Shown here one piece after another: positions 46,031 to 57,964 of a stretch of 64,000 nucleotides of DNA. How positions within the stretch are numbered: the first letter of the stretch is position 1; every line of letters begins with the position of its first letter. The stretch comes from Myrica gale (lineage: Eukaryota > Streptophyta > Magnoliopsida > Fagales > Myricaceae). Where the stretch lies: NCBI GenBank assembly GCA_963930655.1, contig OZ005603.1, positions 22,830,201 through 22,894,200 on the forward strand, in the 5' to 3' direction. Both the position numbers and the translations under genes were made by a program. The notes beneath the pieces are model-generated. The model had not been told where the DNA came from and ran no database searches. It saw nothing but the letters and a program-made list of their open reading frames with translations.

Positions 46031-46504
46031 ACAAGATGGAAAATGAAGGAGGTGGATGCTAAATCAACAACGGCCCGGCGTTTGATTGGTGTATTTGAGT
46101 TTTCTCTTGAGGGTTGTTCTTTGTGTTTAATTTGTCACCATTGATGTTTTTAACGATCATGATCTGTTTGTCTTTCCCTGGAAGTTCTAAATCCAGAGGG
46201 GTGTGATTGTGTTATTCTGCTCCGGTTGTATTTATTGAACTTCTTTTCTCTCTTCCTCTTCTGTAATTCCTAGTCTAAAAGGCCTTTTTATTCCCTTCAT
46301 CTTCCTATTTTAGTATCTGAAATGGGGGCAGGGGTAGAGGATTGGAAACTTTCAAAGAATCGACGACGTGCACAAGACAAATTGCGTAGGCGTGGTTACC
46401 GACCTCGTTTGTTTGGGTCTGCTTAGGATGTTAAGGTTATTTGCTTGTTCACATGTCCCAATAATTTCGCTTGCAAAGCGCGACACAGTCTGGACTATTG
46501 TTAT
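46031..46504. other. TIP1 3' flank
   Basis: Contains the probable 3' UTR (T-rich, to about 46300). No further gene is seen. Confidence 0.4.
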
Positions 46505-46697
46505 TGTGAATATGTTTGAAGGCGAAAATTTTGGGTATTATGATTTGAAAAATATTATAAAGTAAAGATATGTTATAGGAGTTGGTGAAAAAGTGATGAT
46601 AATTTTTAATAAATAATATAATAATAAAAAATTATGTGGTGAATTTTTTATTATTAAACTTAAATTTTTGGACCAAACTTATTGAGGTTCAAGTGTA
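46505..46697. mobile_element. Tourist/Harbinger-like MITE, decayed ends
   Basis: The body (GAAAATTTTGGGTATT...GGAGTTGGTGAAAAAGTGA...AAATTATGTGGTGAATTTTTTA) is closely similar to the MITEs at 20745 and 41273. The left end ATATGTTTGAAGG and right end TTGAGGTTCAAGTG are degraded and no target duplication is clear. Confidence 0.65.
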
Positions 46698-46734
46698 GGT
46701 CCAGTTGCTGAAATTTTACTTGAATAAACAGTGG

Positions 46735-46970
46735 ATATGTTTGTTTGGTAAAAATTTTGGGATATAAAATTTCTAACAAAATAAGGTTGCGTTTGCAATC
46801 TAAAATTTATACTTACTAAAATTTTAACACAATAAAAAATTACAATATAATCTCTCCCTTCTCATCACATCATTACTTTTCACTATAATAAATATTAAAA
46901 ATCATCTCTATTCACTTTTTCACTAAATCCAATATTCTAAAATTTTAACACTCAAATACACCCAGACATA
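46735..46970. mobile_element. Related MITE sequences, possibly nested
   Basis: 46735-46790 has an ATATGTTTGTTTGGTAAAAA start, interrupted by a second unit GGTTGCGTTTGCAATC... that ends ACTCAAATACACCC near 46965. The inner unit matches 53285-53478 in its AAAATTTTAACACAATAAAA and TAAAATTTTAACACTCAAA parts. Boundaries are approximate. Confidence 0.5.
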
Positions 46971-48994
46971 CTTCAAAATTTACAGGTACACCTCACGCTT
47001 TTCATAAATTTCAACGTTTAAAAAATTCTTCAAATTGTAAGAATATTCGGTAAACAATAGTCTATTTTTCTATATATAGTAACTTATGTGTAATAAAATG
47101 AAAAATTCCTGTCTAAGGGTTACAATTTAGTTTGAATATTTTATTTAGATTTTAGTTTACGAGTATTTGTGAGATTTAATTTAGCTTTTATATTATTTTT
47201 ATAGAAAAAATAAAGCTAGTGTCGGTAAGAAATATTTTATTACAAATTGAAAAGTAATTAAAAATAATTTTTTTACATACCCTAGTAGGATTGTATTGTA
47301 TTTACAAATTATTAGTTCAAATACTCTGTTAAATTTTAAATTTTTTCGATAAAATTAATATTTTTTTACCCAAAAAATTCAGCGAACAAAAAATTGTCGC
47401 CCGAAAATCACTTGTGACAGTGGGCCTAACTAATGATTCCCGTGTCACAATCATGAACTGGAAGCAACAGAGCACGTGAAACTTTTTGAGAAGAGTGTCC
47501 GGACCACATCCATGGCCCTTCAAAATACTTTTTTTTATCAAATGGAGACGACCCTTTGTCCTCTTCTTGCCCTTTTCAGCCTCCTTTTCGTCGTCTGGCA
47601 AAACCGCTGCAATCAATTATTTGCTCCACTGCTTCCGGAAAAAAAAAAATCAATTCAATTGAAACGCTTAGGCCATTTGGGCGGCACTCTTTAGTCTTTC
47701 CACCCGATATGCAGGGCAATGGGAGAGATTACCCACGCTGTCCGAACAGCATCGAATTGCAGAGGATGCTTACCACTTTTACCCGTAATTCTTGGATTGT
47801 GGATCCATGTCGTCCTTGCTTAATGCTTATCATCAATTTAACCCTTAGCCCCAAAATATATTGTTCTTGGGTGAAGTTGATCTAATCAGAGATTTTTAGA
47901 GTAGACATAACCTTATTATCACAATCATCCATCCATTAGATCAGCAACAGTACATAATCAGGATCTTCTATGAATATCTTATTCTTGGGTGGAATTGATC
48001 CAAATAAAAAATTTGTAGAGTAGATGTCACCTCATTATCACAATCATCCATCCATTATATTAACAACTGTACATAATTCTCTGATATTCTGCAATTTTTT
48101 TTTAAAATTATATCATAAAAATCAGATAAAAAATAAACACAATAGACGCTATTATTATTTATTACTGCAATGTAAATTTCGAGTATCATAAGAGTCACTT
48201 ATTATATCTCTCTTTCTCTAAATTATATATAAAAAAAAAAATTACACTATCCTTATAACTACAAAAGAAAGGACCTTGGTTGGAATCTGGTATCAAGGGA
48301 GGGTGTGATACCATATTAAAAAAAAAGGCCGTCGGAGACGTGGTATAAAATTGACCACACAATGCTGCCGTGCGTCACCTTCAAGGATTGTCAAAAAGGT
48401 ATGGGCAGGGGGCCTACTGAGCACCGCCCCATAAGGAGCGTCGGTTTTAATAAATATCCTTTATTGCAAGATATATTATTTGTGTTTATATAGGATTAGA
48501 GAGCTCCCATGGACGGCGACGTCGCTCTCGTTTGTGTCTTACTCCTGTGTCATGGTTATCATGTGGACCTTTCCATTTATTCATTTACTCTTCCCTTTTA
48601 ATTTTTTTTCCCGATTTTTGTTTAAAATAAAAAAATAGCTTCCTCAATGGTCAGGACAAAATCAAGGGTGACTCAATTGGAAGTCTGGCTATGAAACAGC
48701 CCATTCATGTGTTCAAGCTGGGTCAAATTTATCCGGACTCAACGCATATAAGTAAAATAGAACCGTCTTACTGAAACAATTATTATCCATATTACATATA
48801 AAGCTTGCCATGGACTCGCTTAAAGTTCTTGCCAACTAAAGTCCTTATCCTTTCAACATGCATACTATAATCTTCAAACGTTCCCTTCTTGAATTGGGTA
48901 GCCACTTTGGTTTCATGCCCTTAATAGAAGAAAAAGGGTAAAGAAAACAAATATACTTTATTGTACCTGCTCATTATGGAAGAAGAAACAATTC
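46971..48994. other. Spacer between TIP1 and the NRG1-like cluster
   Basis: AT-rich, no supported gene. A 118-bp tandem duplication is at 47860-48090, an A-run at 48319-48328, and short pyrimidine runs near 48600. The last ~200 bp are the 3' flank of the NRG1-like gene 1. Confidence 0.4.
47860..48090. repeat. Two tandem copies of a ~118-bp unit
   Basis: Unit 1 (about 47860-47977) and unit 2 (about 47978-48090) share TTCTTGGGTG(A/G)A, GTAGA(C/T)(A/G)T, CATTATCACAATCATCCATCC and GTACATAAT in the same order, with about 15-20% differences by eye. Non-coding. Confidence 0.65.
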
Positions 48995-51900
48995 TCAGAA
49001 ACGATTAGTTAGCCAATTCAAGTTGATATCTCTCTTAGCCACCTTAATCTCCAGTTGGGTGTCGTGCTCGAAGAACTCCTCGATGGGCTCCCATAACATG
49101 GCCCTCTCTTCGTCACATATCACAAGCTTCAACTTATTAAGATCCATAGTTGATTGGGGCAATGGATAACGCAATCTCATGCACCCTTCTATGTTGAGCT
49201 CTCTCAAATTACACAACTCGCCAATATGTTTCGGCAACTTGCTGATTCCTAGGCAACCGGATATGTCGAGAATCCTTAAGTTATGGAGTCCTCTAGTTGA
49301 TTCTGGCAACACCGACAGTTCAGTACAGGACCTAAGCCTTAACACTTTCAAATTCCTCAGTTTTCCAATCCCTTCGGGCAGTGCAGATAGCATATGACAA
49401 TTAGTGATGCTGAGTTTCTCAAGGCCGACAATATCACACAGGTCAGGAGGCAATTCCACAAGATCGTTGCAATAGTCGATGTTTATCTCCCTTAAATTTG
49501 GTAAGCAATCCGAAATTGGGATAGTGCAATTCCTAAATATCTGTCCAATGTTACACATAAACAGGGATATCTTCTCCAAACTCATCAATTTTACTGGGGT
49601 CTTGCAAAGGGAGTGGATTGAAACCTTCTCTAATCTGATTTTCTTTAGGTAAGGTACAGATGCAAGTAGATGGAAGTTACTTAATTCAGCAGGAAAGAAA
49701 CCATAATTTGTGACTATAAGAGCTTTTAGTTTATCCATGTTCTCCAAAAATTTGGGTAAGGTGTATTTCTTTGTCTGAAAATTCAGAACTAGAACCTCAA
49801 CTTCCGGTGCTTGAATGTTACACCAACTTGATGAGAACATTTCATCTGCAATCAATATCCTACATGGTTAAACAGGATTACCAGACATGTCTGAAGAAAG
49901 AATCAACAAAAAGAGTACCAATTACACAACAGGTTACAACTTGTGCGTTCATGTGTGTGGGGAATGTTTGAGAGGGGGAAGGATGAACCAACCAGTGGAG
50001 ATAGACAAGAGGTGGGCACTAATAGGTTGCTGCTTCGGTGCCATCCACCACTTGGGAAGATTATTTGCACTTACTTCCAAAATCAGTTTTGTCCTTCGAT
50101 CTATCGTCTCCTGGCTGCTTTCATGTATAGCTAGCTCTCTAAGAAGATCATGTTGTAAGACGAAGTCTTGGCTGAAATAGCTGCCAACCTCACTTGCATC
50201 TTTTCTGGTAAATGAATGAAAATAGATTCTTAAGAGAAATTGAAGTTCTGCAGTCTTCAGACAACAAAATAACACCTTCATGACTAACAAGTTGTGTGAG
50301 AAAATTGACTCTATGAAGTTGCATGTAAGATAATCAAACTTGAGCATCTATAAACAAACCGCAAACTGATAAGAATGTAGTAGAAACCGTCATCATATCC
50401 AATTGGAATAACTTCTTTCTATTTTCTTCCTCGTAATAGGCCTTCCACATGGAGATCCATAGGCTACTTTGACAAAAAGAATTTAACCACGAACAAATCC
50501 AGCTATAACATATTATCCACAGGAATCCAAAGTTCATCCAGTTGTAAGACTAAGACATTTTGGCCGTGTATACAGTTAGGTGCAACATATTTCAACCGGA
50601 AACTAGCAGTGGATACATGAAGAAATGAACATTACAAGAAAATAACAAGACGTAAATGAAGAGCCAGCACACCTTGAGACAACAAGACTAGCCAAATTCC
50701 TAGCACTGATTTCAAGAAGGTTGGCAAGGGTGCTGTCTTCATCTAGCTTGTACAGTTCTGCCCACATATCAATGAGGGCAGCAACACGGATCCTTTGGTC
50801 TTCAGGAAAAGAACCTAGGTCCATGAAACACTCTTTCATGATAACCTCATACTGGGACTTGACCTTCTTATTTGAGAATTCTAGACTGCTTTTGAGACAT
50901 TCAAGTAGCTTGCTATCATAATCAAGAATCGAATGACCAGAAGACCAATCCTTTACTCTGTTGCGCCAAGTCACTGTAGGCTCCCCGCAGAGTGATCTAC
51001 CAATCACTCGAAGGGCCAATGGGAAACCCCCACATAATTTCACTACCTACAATCCAAGCATCCAAATAAAATCAGTTAACATTTGATTATAAAATCAGTT
51101 AACGTTTGCAGGGCGATTTGATGCAATCTCTTTTTTTTAGGCAAAGCTATGTTGGGTTGTCCCTTTTTAGATTTTCAGGATTTCATTAGCTTTTTTGCTT
51201 GTATGGTTTAAGTGGTTCTGGTACAGCCTTTTTATTGTTCTCACTTTCTTTTAATAATAATACTTTCTTACTTATAAAAAAAAAAATCAGTTAATGTTTG
51301 GACATTGCAGGGGGGTAATATGGGCCAAAGCTCTAGTTATCTGAACAACATAAATTGTTTTTTTTTTTCGTAAGCAACATCATTAATTGTTTACAACTAA
51401 GGAAACACAGTTTTTTTCTTTACTTTCATTTATATTCTCAAGTTTCAGGGAAATTAGAAAATGAGCCCGGAAATCCATGTATGAGGATGCAAACAAGAGT
51501 TTGGCAGGTGCATAGGGTATAAAAATGTACTTGTGAAGGTAAAAAAATGCAATCATGCACTGCTTCAGTAATAGACATACCATACCTAAGAGACAAAATA
51601 ACAGATAACTTGTTATGTGTAATCAAGATCGACAAAATACCTTTTTGACAACCTCTTCATCTGGAATGTCAGAGCTCCCTTCTTCTAGAAATGCTGAGTG
51701 ACGAAAAAGAATCATTGAATATTCCTCACTTAATGGTTTTAAGTTATAGCTATAGCTAACCCTTGGGAATGCAGTTCTTGAAGTCACTAGAATCTTGTAA
51801 TCTGGAATACAAAACTTAAACTTCTCAAGGAGAGATTCTGATCCATACCAAACATCATCCAGGATCAACAATACAGGGGTTTTCCCCCTAATTTCATTTA

Positions 51901-54900
51901 GGAAGTGCTCCAGCTGGATAATTGCTGCTTCATCAGTTTGGAACTCAGGCACTTGGTGACCCTTATGAAGAAATAGACTACGTACGATGACTTTCAGGTT
52001 GGTCCTTTTTGTAACACAGACAAAGAAAATATTGTCCATATATTTTCCTATTCACAAACGACATAATCAGAAAGCTGTCCCATGAATGGAAATTCTAGCA
52101 AAGAGTATGAAATGAGAAAAACGGATTTCCAAGATGCTACCACCAATTATGGAAAAATGACAACATTTTTTTCTTTCTTTCCTTTTGATACTCTTCTGAG
52201 GCAGTAACTCCTAAGTATGATTCTTTATACATATGATGAAAAATCCTGCTGTTACTGTTCAAAGAGTAAGAGCAGTAGAATGGACATAAATTTGTAATGG
52301 CCTGGAAACTTTTTACCTGATGAGGCAAGGACTTGTCTCTAACGATATTTGCTATGAATCCTAATTGGTCAACACAATTCTTTTTTTTCTAAGTCAACAC
52401 AATCTGATGTAGTGCCAATGCCAACTAATGCATAGGAAATTGAGTTTTGAAGATTGAGCTCTTGGAGATTCATAGACTTGGAAAGTTGGACCTTGGAGAA
52501 CCAAATGTCTTTTAATGTTTTACTTTTGCCTAGACTTCTAATAAGTTCAGTTTTCTTAGTAAGTTGAGTTTTGACTAGTAAGTTGTGCCTCTTGGAAGTT
52601 GTAGAATGACTCTTGGAAAGATGTAAGACAATTAAGGTGGTGTTTGATTGTTAAAATGTTGGGGTGTTGGAATTGGAGAAAAAGTGAGGAGAGATGATTT
52701 AAATTAATTTTAAAAATTTATTTGGAGTGAAAAGTGATGATTTGATGGGGAGAGAGAAAATTTTGGAGAGTTATTTTATTGAAGTGGACATTTTGAGAGC
52801 CCAAAATATCGGCTGCCAAACATCTCCTAAATGTGGCTCTTTGAAGGATGTAGCACAATTAATGTACGAAGTAGTATAAATATGTGATGGGAGATATGGA
52901 AGGATTCAATTCAAAAAATTATATTCGCTCTTTGAAATCAGAAAGTTGGTTGAGATTTGTTCCCTTTTACCCTCATGGTGGCACGAGGAGGTAGAGGAAG
53001 ACGTGGTGGCCAGATGGGTGGCCAGAGAGAAGAAAGAGATGAAGAACTTCAAGCACTTTGAAGACAAGTTGAGCAACTCACTTTGCGTCTTGAACGCCAA
53101 GAGGCTAGTCATGAGCGTGGTGTTTCAAGTCGTGGGTATTCTAGTGACGAGTCGGATGTGAATCCTTTTGGCAACCAACACGAGCCAGTGCAAAGGATGT
53201 TCCAATGTGATTCTGAAAATTTGAAGATCGACTTACCAGAGTTCCATGTTCGCCTTCAACCTCAAGATTTTCTTGAGTGGCTTAGGCTATGTTTGTTTAT
53301 TAAAATTTTAACATAATAAAATAATTACAATATAATCTGTCTCTCCCCATCAAATCACTATTGTTTACTATAATAAATATAAAAAAATTCATTCAAATCA
53401 TCTCTCTCTTTACTTTTTCATCAATTTCAATACCCTAAAATTTTAACCTCCCCAAAATTTTAACACTCAAACACATCTTTAGTGCGATAGAGAAATTCTT
53501 TGATTACAAGGAGACGCCAGAAAATCAACTTGTGAAGCTTGTGGGTATGCTTCGGCATAGTGGGACAAAACTCAAGAGATGGGACTTTGAAAAAGGAAGC
53601 CTAAGATTTCTTCTTGGGAGAAAATGAAGACTAGACTCAAAGAAAAGTTCCTTCCGACAGATGGTTTTTTCTCAATTCAACAATTTCGCCAAGATGTTCA
53701 AGAGACCGAAAAGCAACTGATTGCAAAATTCCTTGGTGACATAAGAATGTCAATACGTGATGAAGTCAAGATGCATCGATTATGGAGGCTAGTTCTAATC
53801 CTCATGAAAATCCCAAGACTCTTGGAAAACCAACTCCTATTGGTTGTATTGGAAATCAATCCGGTCGTACCAATAACTCTGGTGCTTGTTTCAAGTGCGG
53901 GCAAAATGGTCATCATTATAATACTTGTCTGAAAAGGCAAGTAGACGCACGTGTCAATCTTGCGGATGGAGATGATTATGAAGATTTTGATGATTTAAAG
54001 GAGCCCATTTATAATGAAGAAGATATGGAGCATTTAGAGGTTGAACCAAAGGAAGGAGAAAGTTTAATCATCCAAAGAGCTCTTATTACTCCTCAAGTGG
54101 ATTCGGAAGAAGATTGGCACCGTTTGAATAATTTCAAAACTCGATGCAAGGCTCTTGGTAAGGTGTGTACCATTGTGATTGATGGCAGAAGTTGCGAAAA
54201 TATTGTTTCTCAATAAATGGTTAACAAACATAAGCTTCAACTCAAGCCTCATCCAAAGCCTTACTGGATTGCTTGGTTCAAGAAAGGTATAGAGGTAAAA
54301 AGCACAGACGTTGTCTTGTCTCAATTTCAATTGGCAAAAATTATCATGATCAAGTATGATGTGATGTAGTTCCTATGGACGTATGTCACATACTCCTAGA
54401 AAGACCATGACAATATGATAGACATGTCATACATGATGGGCATACAAATACCTACACTTTTCGAATGGGAATGAAAGAGATTGTTCCAAGCAGAGAAAAG
54501 TTAAAGCAATTTTATCATTGAATGGAGGAAAGAGCTTCCAAATCTTTATGAGAAGAGGGCAGCAATTTTCTTACTTTGCCAAAATTCTTAAAAGAAAGTG
54601 AAGAAAGTGGTGTAATGTATTTATTGGTGGCCAAGCAGAGAAGAGTTTGTGAATTTTCCTAGTGATATGAAGCCACTCTCGGAAGAATTTGGTGATTTCA
54701 TGCCCGATGAGTTGCCTAGTGGGCTTCCTCCTCTAAAGGATATTCATCATCACGTTGACTTGGTTCTTGGGTCAATTCTCTAAAACAAAGCCCATTATCG
54801 AATGAGCCCAAAAGAACATGAAGAGTTAAAGCATCAACCCATGGAGTTATTAAAGAAAGGATCCATTAGAGAAAACATGAATCCTTGTGAGGTATCAGCC

Positions 54901-56557
54901 TTGTTAACTCCAAAGAAATATGGTTCTTAGAGAATGTGCATAGATAGTCATGCTATTAATCGAATTGATGATATGTTTAATATGCTTGCAGGTGGTAAAA
55001 TATTTTCAAAGATTGATCTTAGAAGTGGCTATCATCAAATTCGATTCAAGCCAGGTGATGAATGAAAGACGACTTTCAAGACAAGGGAAGGACTATATGA
55101 ATGGCTTGTCAGGCCATTTGGTCCCACAAACTCTCCAAGTACTTTCATGAAGATTTATCATCATATCATGGAGAGGTTGAAGACAACTCGTGGGCGAGTT
55201 CTTTCTTACCGAGAGAGGATGATGTAGTGCCAATGCCAACTAATAAATAGGAAATTGAGTTTTGAAGATCGAGTTCTTGGAGGTTCAAAGTCTTGGAAAG
55301 TTGAACCTTGAAGAAACAAAAGTCTTTTAATGTTTTGCTTTTGCCTAGACTTCTAGTAAGTATTTTTTTTTATAAAAAGAGAAATTTGGGCACCCATTCA
55401 CGTGCACCGAGATTGGACAGACCTGACCCAGTATACGCACGAGTTGGGTTCAACGCCACGGTAAACCCCAGGCCGTGCAGCCCTCCCAAGCCACACATGC
55501 CAGATAAATTCAGCTTTGCTGTGGGAGTGATCTCAGGGAATTGGGAAGTTGTAGAATGACTCTTGAAAAGATGTGAAACAATTAAATGTGACTTTTTGAA
55601 GGATGTAGCACAATTAATGTAAGAAGTAGTATAAATATGTGATGAGAGATATAAAAGGATTCAATTCAGAAAATTATATATACTTTTTGAAATCAGAAAT
55701 TTGGTTGAGCTTTGCTCCCTTGTACCCTCCTTTTCTCGCTGTGAATTTTTGTTCTCAAATTCTCTTTTTCTCTATCTTTTTTCTTCCCTAGTCATGATCT
55801 CATTCATGTGATTCATATTCCACATAATATGCTTCTGTTAACCCCCAGTGGTTACACTTACTATAGAGGTTCCACATACCAGTTTAAAGATGAGCAAATA
55901 CCATTTCCTAAAGAATCGAGATGAAATACCTTTAATTTCCTCATCCTGACAAAGCATTTTCACCAATGTGGTCTTGCCGCAACCTCCAGGTCCAGCCAAC
56001 AGCAGCATGGACACCTCCTCTTTCTGCAGATGCAACTTCAATTCCTTCATAGACACATCCAACCCAACAATAAAATCCGGGGGTCGAGGAACCGTACAAT
56101 TCATCTCATCATTCATCCCGACTAAACTCATCTGATTGCAAAGATACTTCACCCCCTTCCAAGTCTCCATCCCATTCCGTAGACTCAATGCTTGGGCATT
56201 AACCTCAAAGAAGCTGAGAAGGGCCTCCTCCAACTTGCCAAGTTTGTTCGCATAATGGCATCTCATGCAATTTTTCCACCATGGGAGCTTCGAGTACTTC
56301 CTAACGAGCTTTTCTCCCTTCTTCATTTGTTCGATCAAGTCCTTGGTTTCATTTTCTGGACGATCCAATTCTTTGTTGAACCGTTGTATATCTTTGACCA
56401 GCGGATCCAGCACATCTAGCGTGGATTTCAGGCGTTCGAGAATGGGTTTGAAAGCAATGGTTTGTTTTGTCACATCGATAACTGTTTTGTACAACACCTT
56501 AAATGCTTGTTCAAGTGCTGCTCCCAGAGCAGCTGATCCAACAAAAGCTGATGCCAT
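48995..56557 (-). CDS. NRG1: NRG1-like helper NLR (RPW8-NB-ARC-LRR), gene 1
   Basis: Helper immune receptor that acts downstream of TIR-NLRs with EDS1-SAG101 and forms a membrane Ca2+ channel through its RPW8-like N-terminus. Five exons on the minus strand: 56557-55930, 52047-51641, 51046-50673, 50204-49993, 49845-48995. All junctions are in phase, and the total of 2472 nt gives 823 residues. RPW8 region is about 1-150. P-loop GPGGCGKTT is near 189, kinase-2 LLILDDVW at 269-276, ILVTSRTAF follows, CGGFPLAL is at 350-357, and [14 protein letters not shown] is the RNBS-D of RPW8-type NLRs. QHD replaces MHD at 487-489, usual for this class. LRRs run 541-823 and end [11 protein letters not shown], as in NRG1 proteins. 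An in-frame ATG 22 codons upstream (56623) is possible, but [12 protein letters not shown] fits the family start. Intron 1 is 3882 bp because of a gypsy insertion. Confidence 0.93.
52636..52827. mobile_element. MITE inside the first gypsy LTR
   Basis: 192 bp, ends GGTGGTGTTTGATTG and, reverse-complemented, GGAGATGTTTGGCAGCC. TAA flanks both sides (52633-52635 and 52828-52830). The second LTR has the uninterrupted site CAATTAAATGTG near 55580, so the insertion and its 3-bp duplication are confirmed by an empty-site comparison. Confidence 0.85.
53285..53478. mobile_element. MITE inside gypsy gag region
   Basis: 194 bp, ends GGCTATGTTTG and CAAACACATCT, flanked by TTA at 53282-53284 and 53479-53481. 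AT-rich with CTAAAATTTTAAC phrases; matches the inner unit at 46790-46965. Confidence 0.8.
55357..55546 (-). mobile_element. Possible SINE-like insertion in the second gypsy LTR
   Basis: Compared with the first LTR, the second contains about 150-190 bp of unrelated GC-richer sequence. On the minus strand it ends in CTCTTTTTATAAAAAAAAA, a poly(A)-like tail, as a SINE would. No clear A/B boxes were identified, so class is uncertain. Confidence 0.4.
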
Positions 56558-57964
56558 AACTTCGCTTCGCTTCGCCAAATCTCCAATACTGGGAAAGCCA
56601 AAAAACGGAGATTTCGTATGCAATATCTTGGGAAACCACAGAAGACAGAGGCAAAGCTTACCCAGAATCTGAAACCAAACTATGAGTCAAAACAACTAAT
56701 AATATGGCTCTCCGCGGAGAATAATTAGAGAGAATAGATATACAATATCTTCGGGACCTAAGCAGCAACATACTATGTCTAATATAGGAACTCGGAAGCA
56801 ATATATTTCTCAAACTCCCCAACTTCTGCTCAATTTTGTGGTGCTAACGAGGAAACGGAGGAGAAATTACGAGGATAAGCAGTCAATTTACAACCTTTTC
56901 TACCATTGAACAAGCGTGTTGACTTCGCCCTTTCTGTAGCCGTAGGTAGCTTCGAAGCAATTTAAGGGAAGCAACAAATTAACTCGCGCAGGACTTGTTA
57001 CTTCTGTTACCATATAATATTAAGGCTTGACCTTTAGACTGCAAGCCTCCATAACTGAGGATTGGCCAGCGTCCAGAACGGAGCGCCCAGAAAAAAGAAC
57101 GGAGGGTAGGAATAGTACATTAGAACCAACTACTAAAATCGTAATCGGGCCGGCTTGTTTGGAAAAATAAAAGGGGTTAGATTTTAGTTTTGAAATTGTG
57201 TTCAAAATTTAATTTTACGGTTTAAATAGAGTTTTGGAACAAATAGAGTTTTGGAAAAAAAGACCTTGATTAACGTCATGTTTGTTTCTCTAATCATTCG
57301 GGACATGGAAATTTCCACCAAAATAAATACACTCCAATATTTTAAATTTTTACACACAAACATTACTGTTTACAAACTCCCAATAAATCTCAATAAAGTA
57401 AAGATACTCAAAATTTCAAGAATATTCTACAAAATTTTGGCAAACAAACGAAGCCTAAGTTTTGGAATTATTTATGTTATTTTTATTTAATAATATTATT
57501 TTAAAATTATTATGACATTTTAAAAAATAAAAACCAATAAAAATAAAATTAATTTACAAAAAAATTAGAAGAAAATAAAAAAAATGAAAAAATAACTTAA
57601 AAATGTTTACAAAATATAAAAGATTATAAAAAATTTTACAAACTAACAAAAATAAAAATATAATATATAATATATAAAAATCATTAAAAGCTATAAATTA
57701 AAAAATAATTAAAAATTTTCAAAAATAAAAATTTCATAATATCTAATTCTTACAAATTTTTTAATAAATAAATAAAATTTTGGGGAAATTAATTGGATTC
57801 CCTAGAAAATGAACTATTCTGATTTTGTTATCTCATTAATAAGTTATATCGACGTTTAGATCGAATTAGTTAACTCATCATCCATTTTATTATTATATTA
57901 CGCTTAAAAATTATTAATGTTATAGTTGAATGAAAACCATTCATTAGAAACTCTCTCGTCAAGT
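56558..57964. other. Upstream region of NRG1-like gene 1 and AT-rich spacer
   Basis: 56558-57000 should hold the promoter and 5' UTR of gene 1; no element is certain. 57480-57790 is very AT-rich with many A-runs. 57240-57475 has MITE-like phrases (CATGTTTGTTTCTC and CAAACGAAGCC). No gene. Confidence 0.4.

Larger units (their letters stand above)
52405..55800 (+). mobile_element. Ty3/gypsy LTR retrotransposon fossil in intron 1 of NRG1-like gene 1
   Basis: Direct repeats starting TGATGTAGTGCCAATGCC at 52405 and 55220 are the two LTRs (to about 52970 and about 55800). Between them, on the plus strand and so opposite to the host gene, are a gag-like region with a CCHC knuckle ([14 protein letters not shown], about 53890), a protease-like region, and a reverse-transcriptase region ([20 protein letters not shown], about 55007). 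The copy is broken in many places (more than five) and old. MITEs are inserted at 52636-52827 (inside the first LTR) and 53285-53478 (inside gag), and a foreign stretch lies in the second LTR near 55357-55546. LTR ends on the inner side are approximate. Confidence 0.8.
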
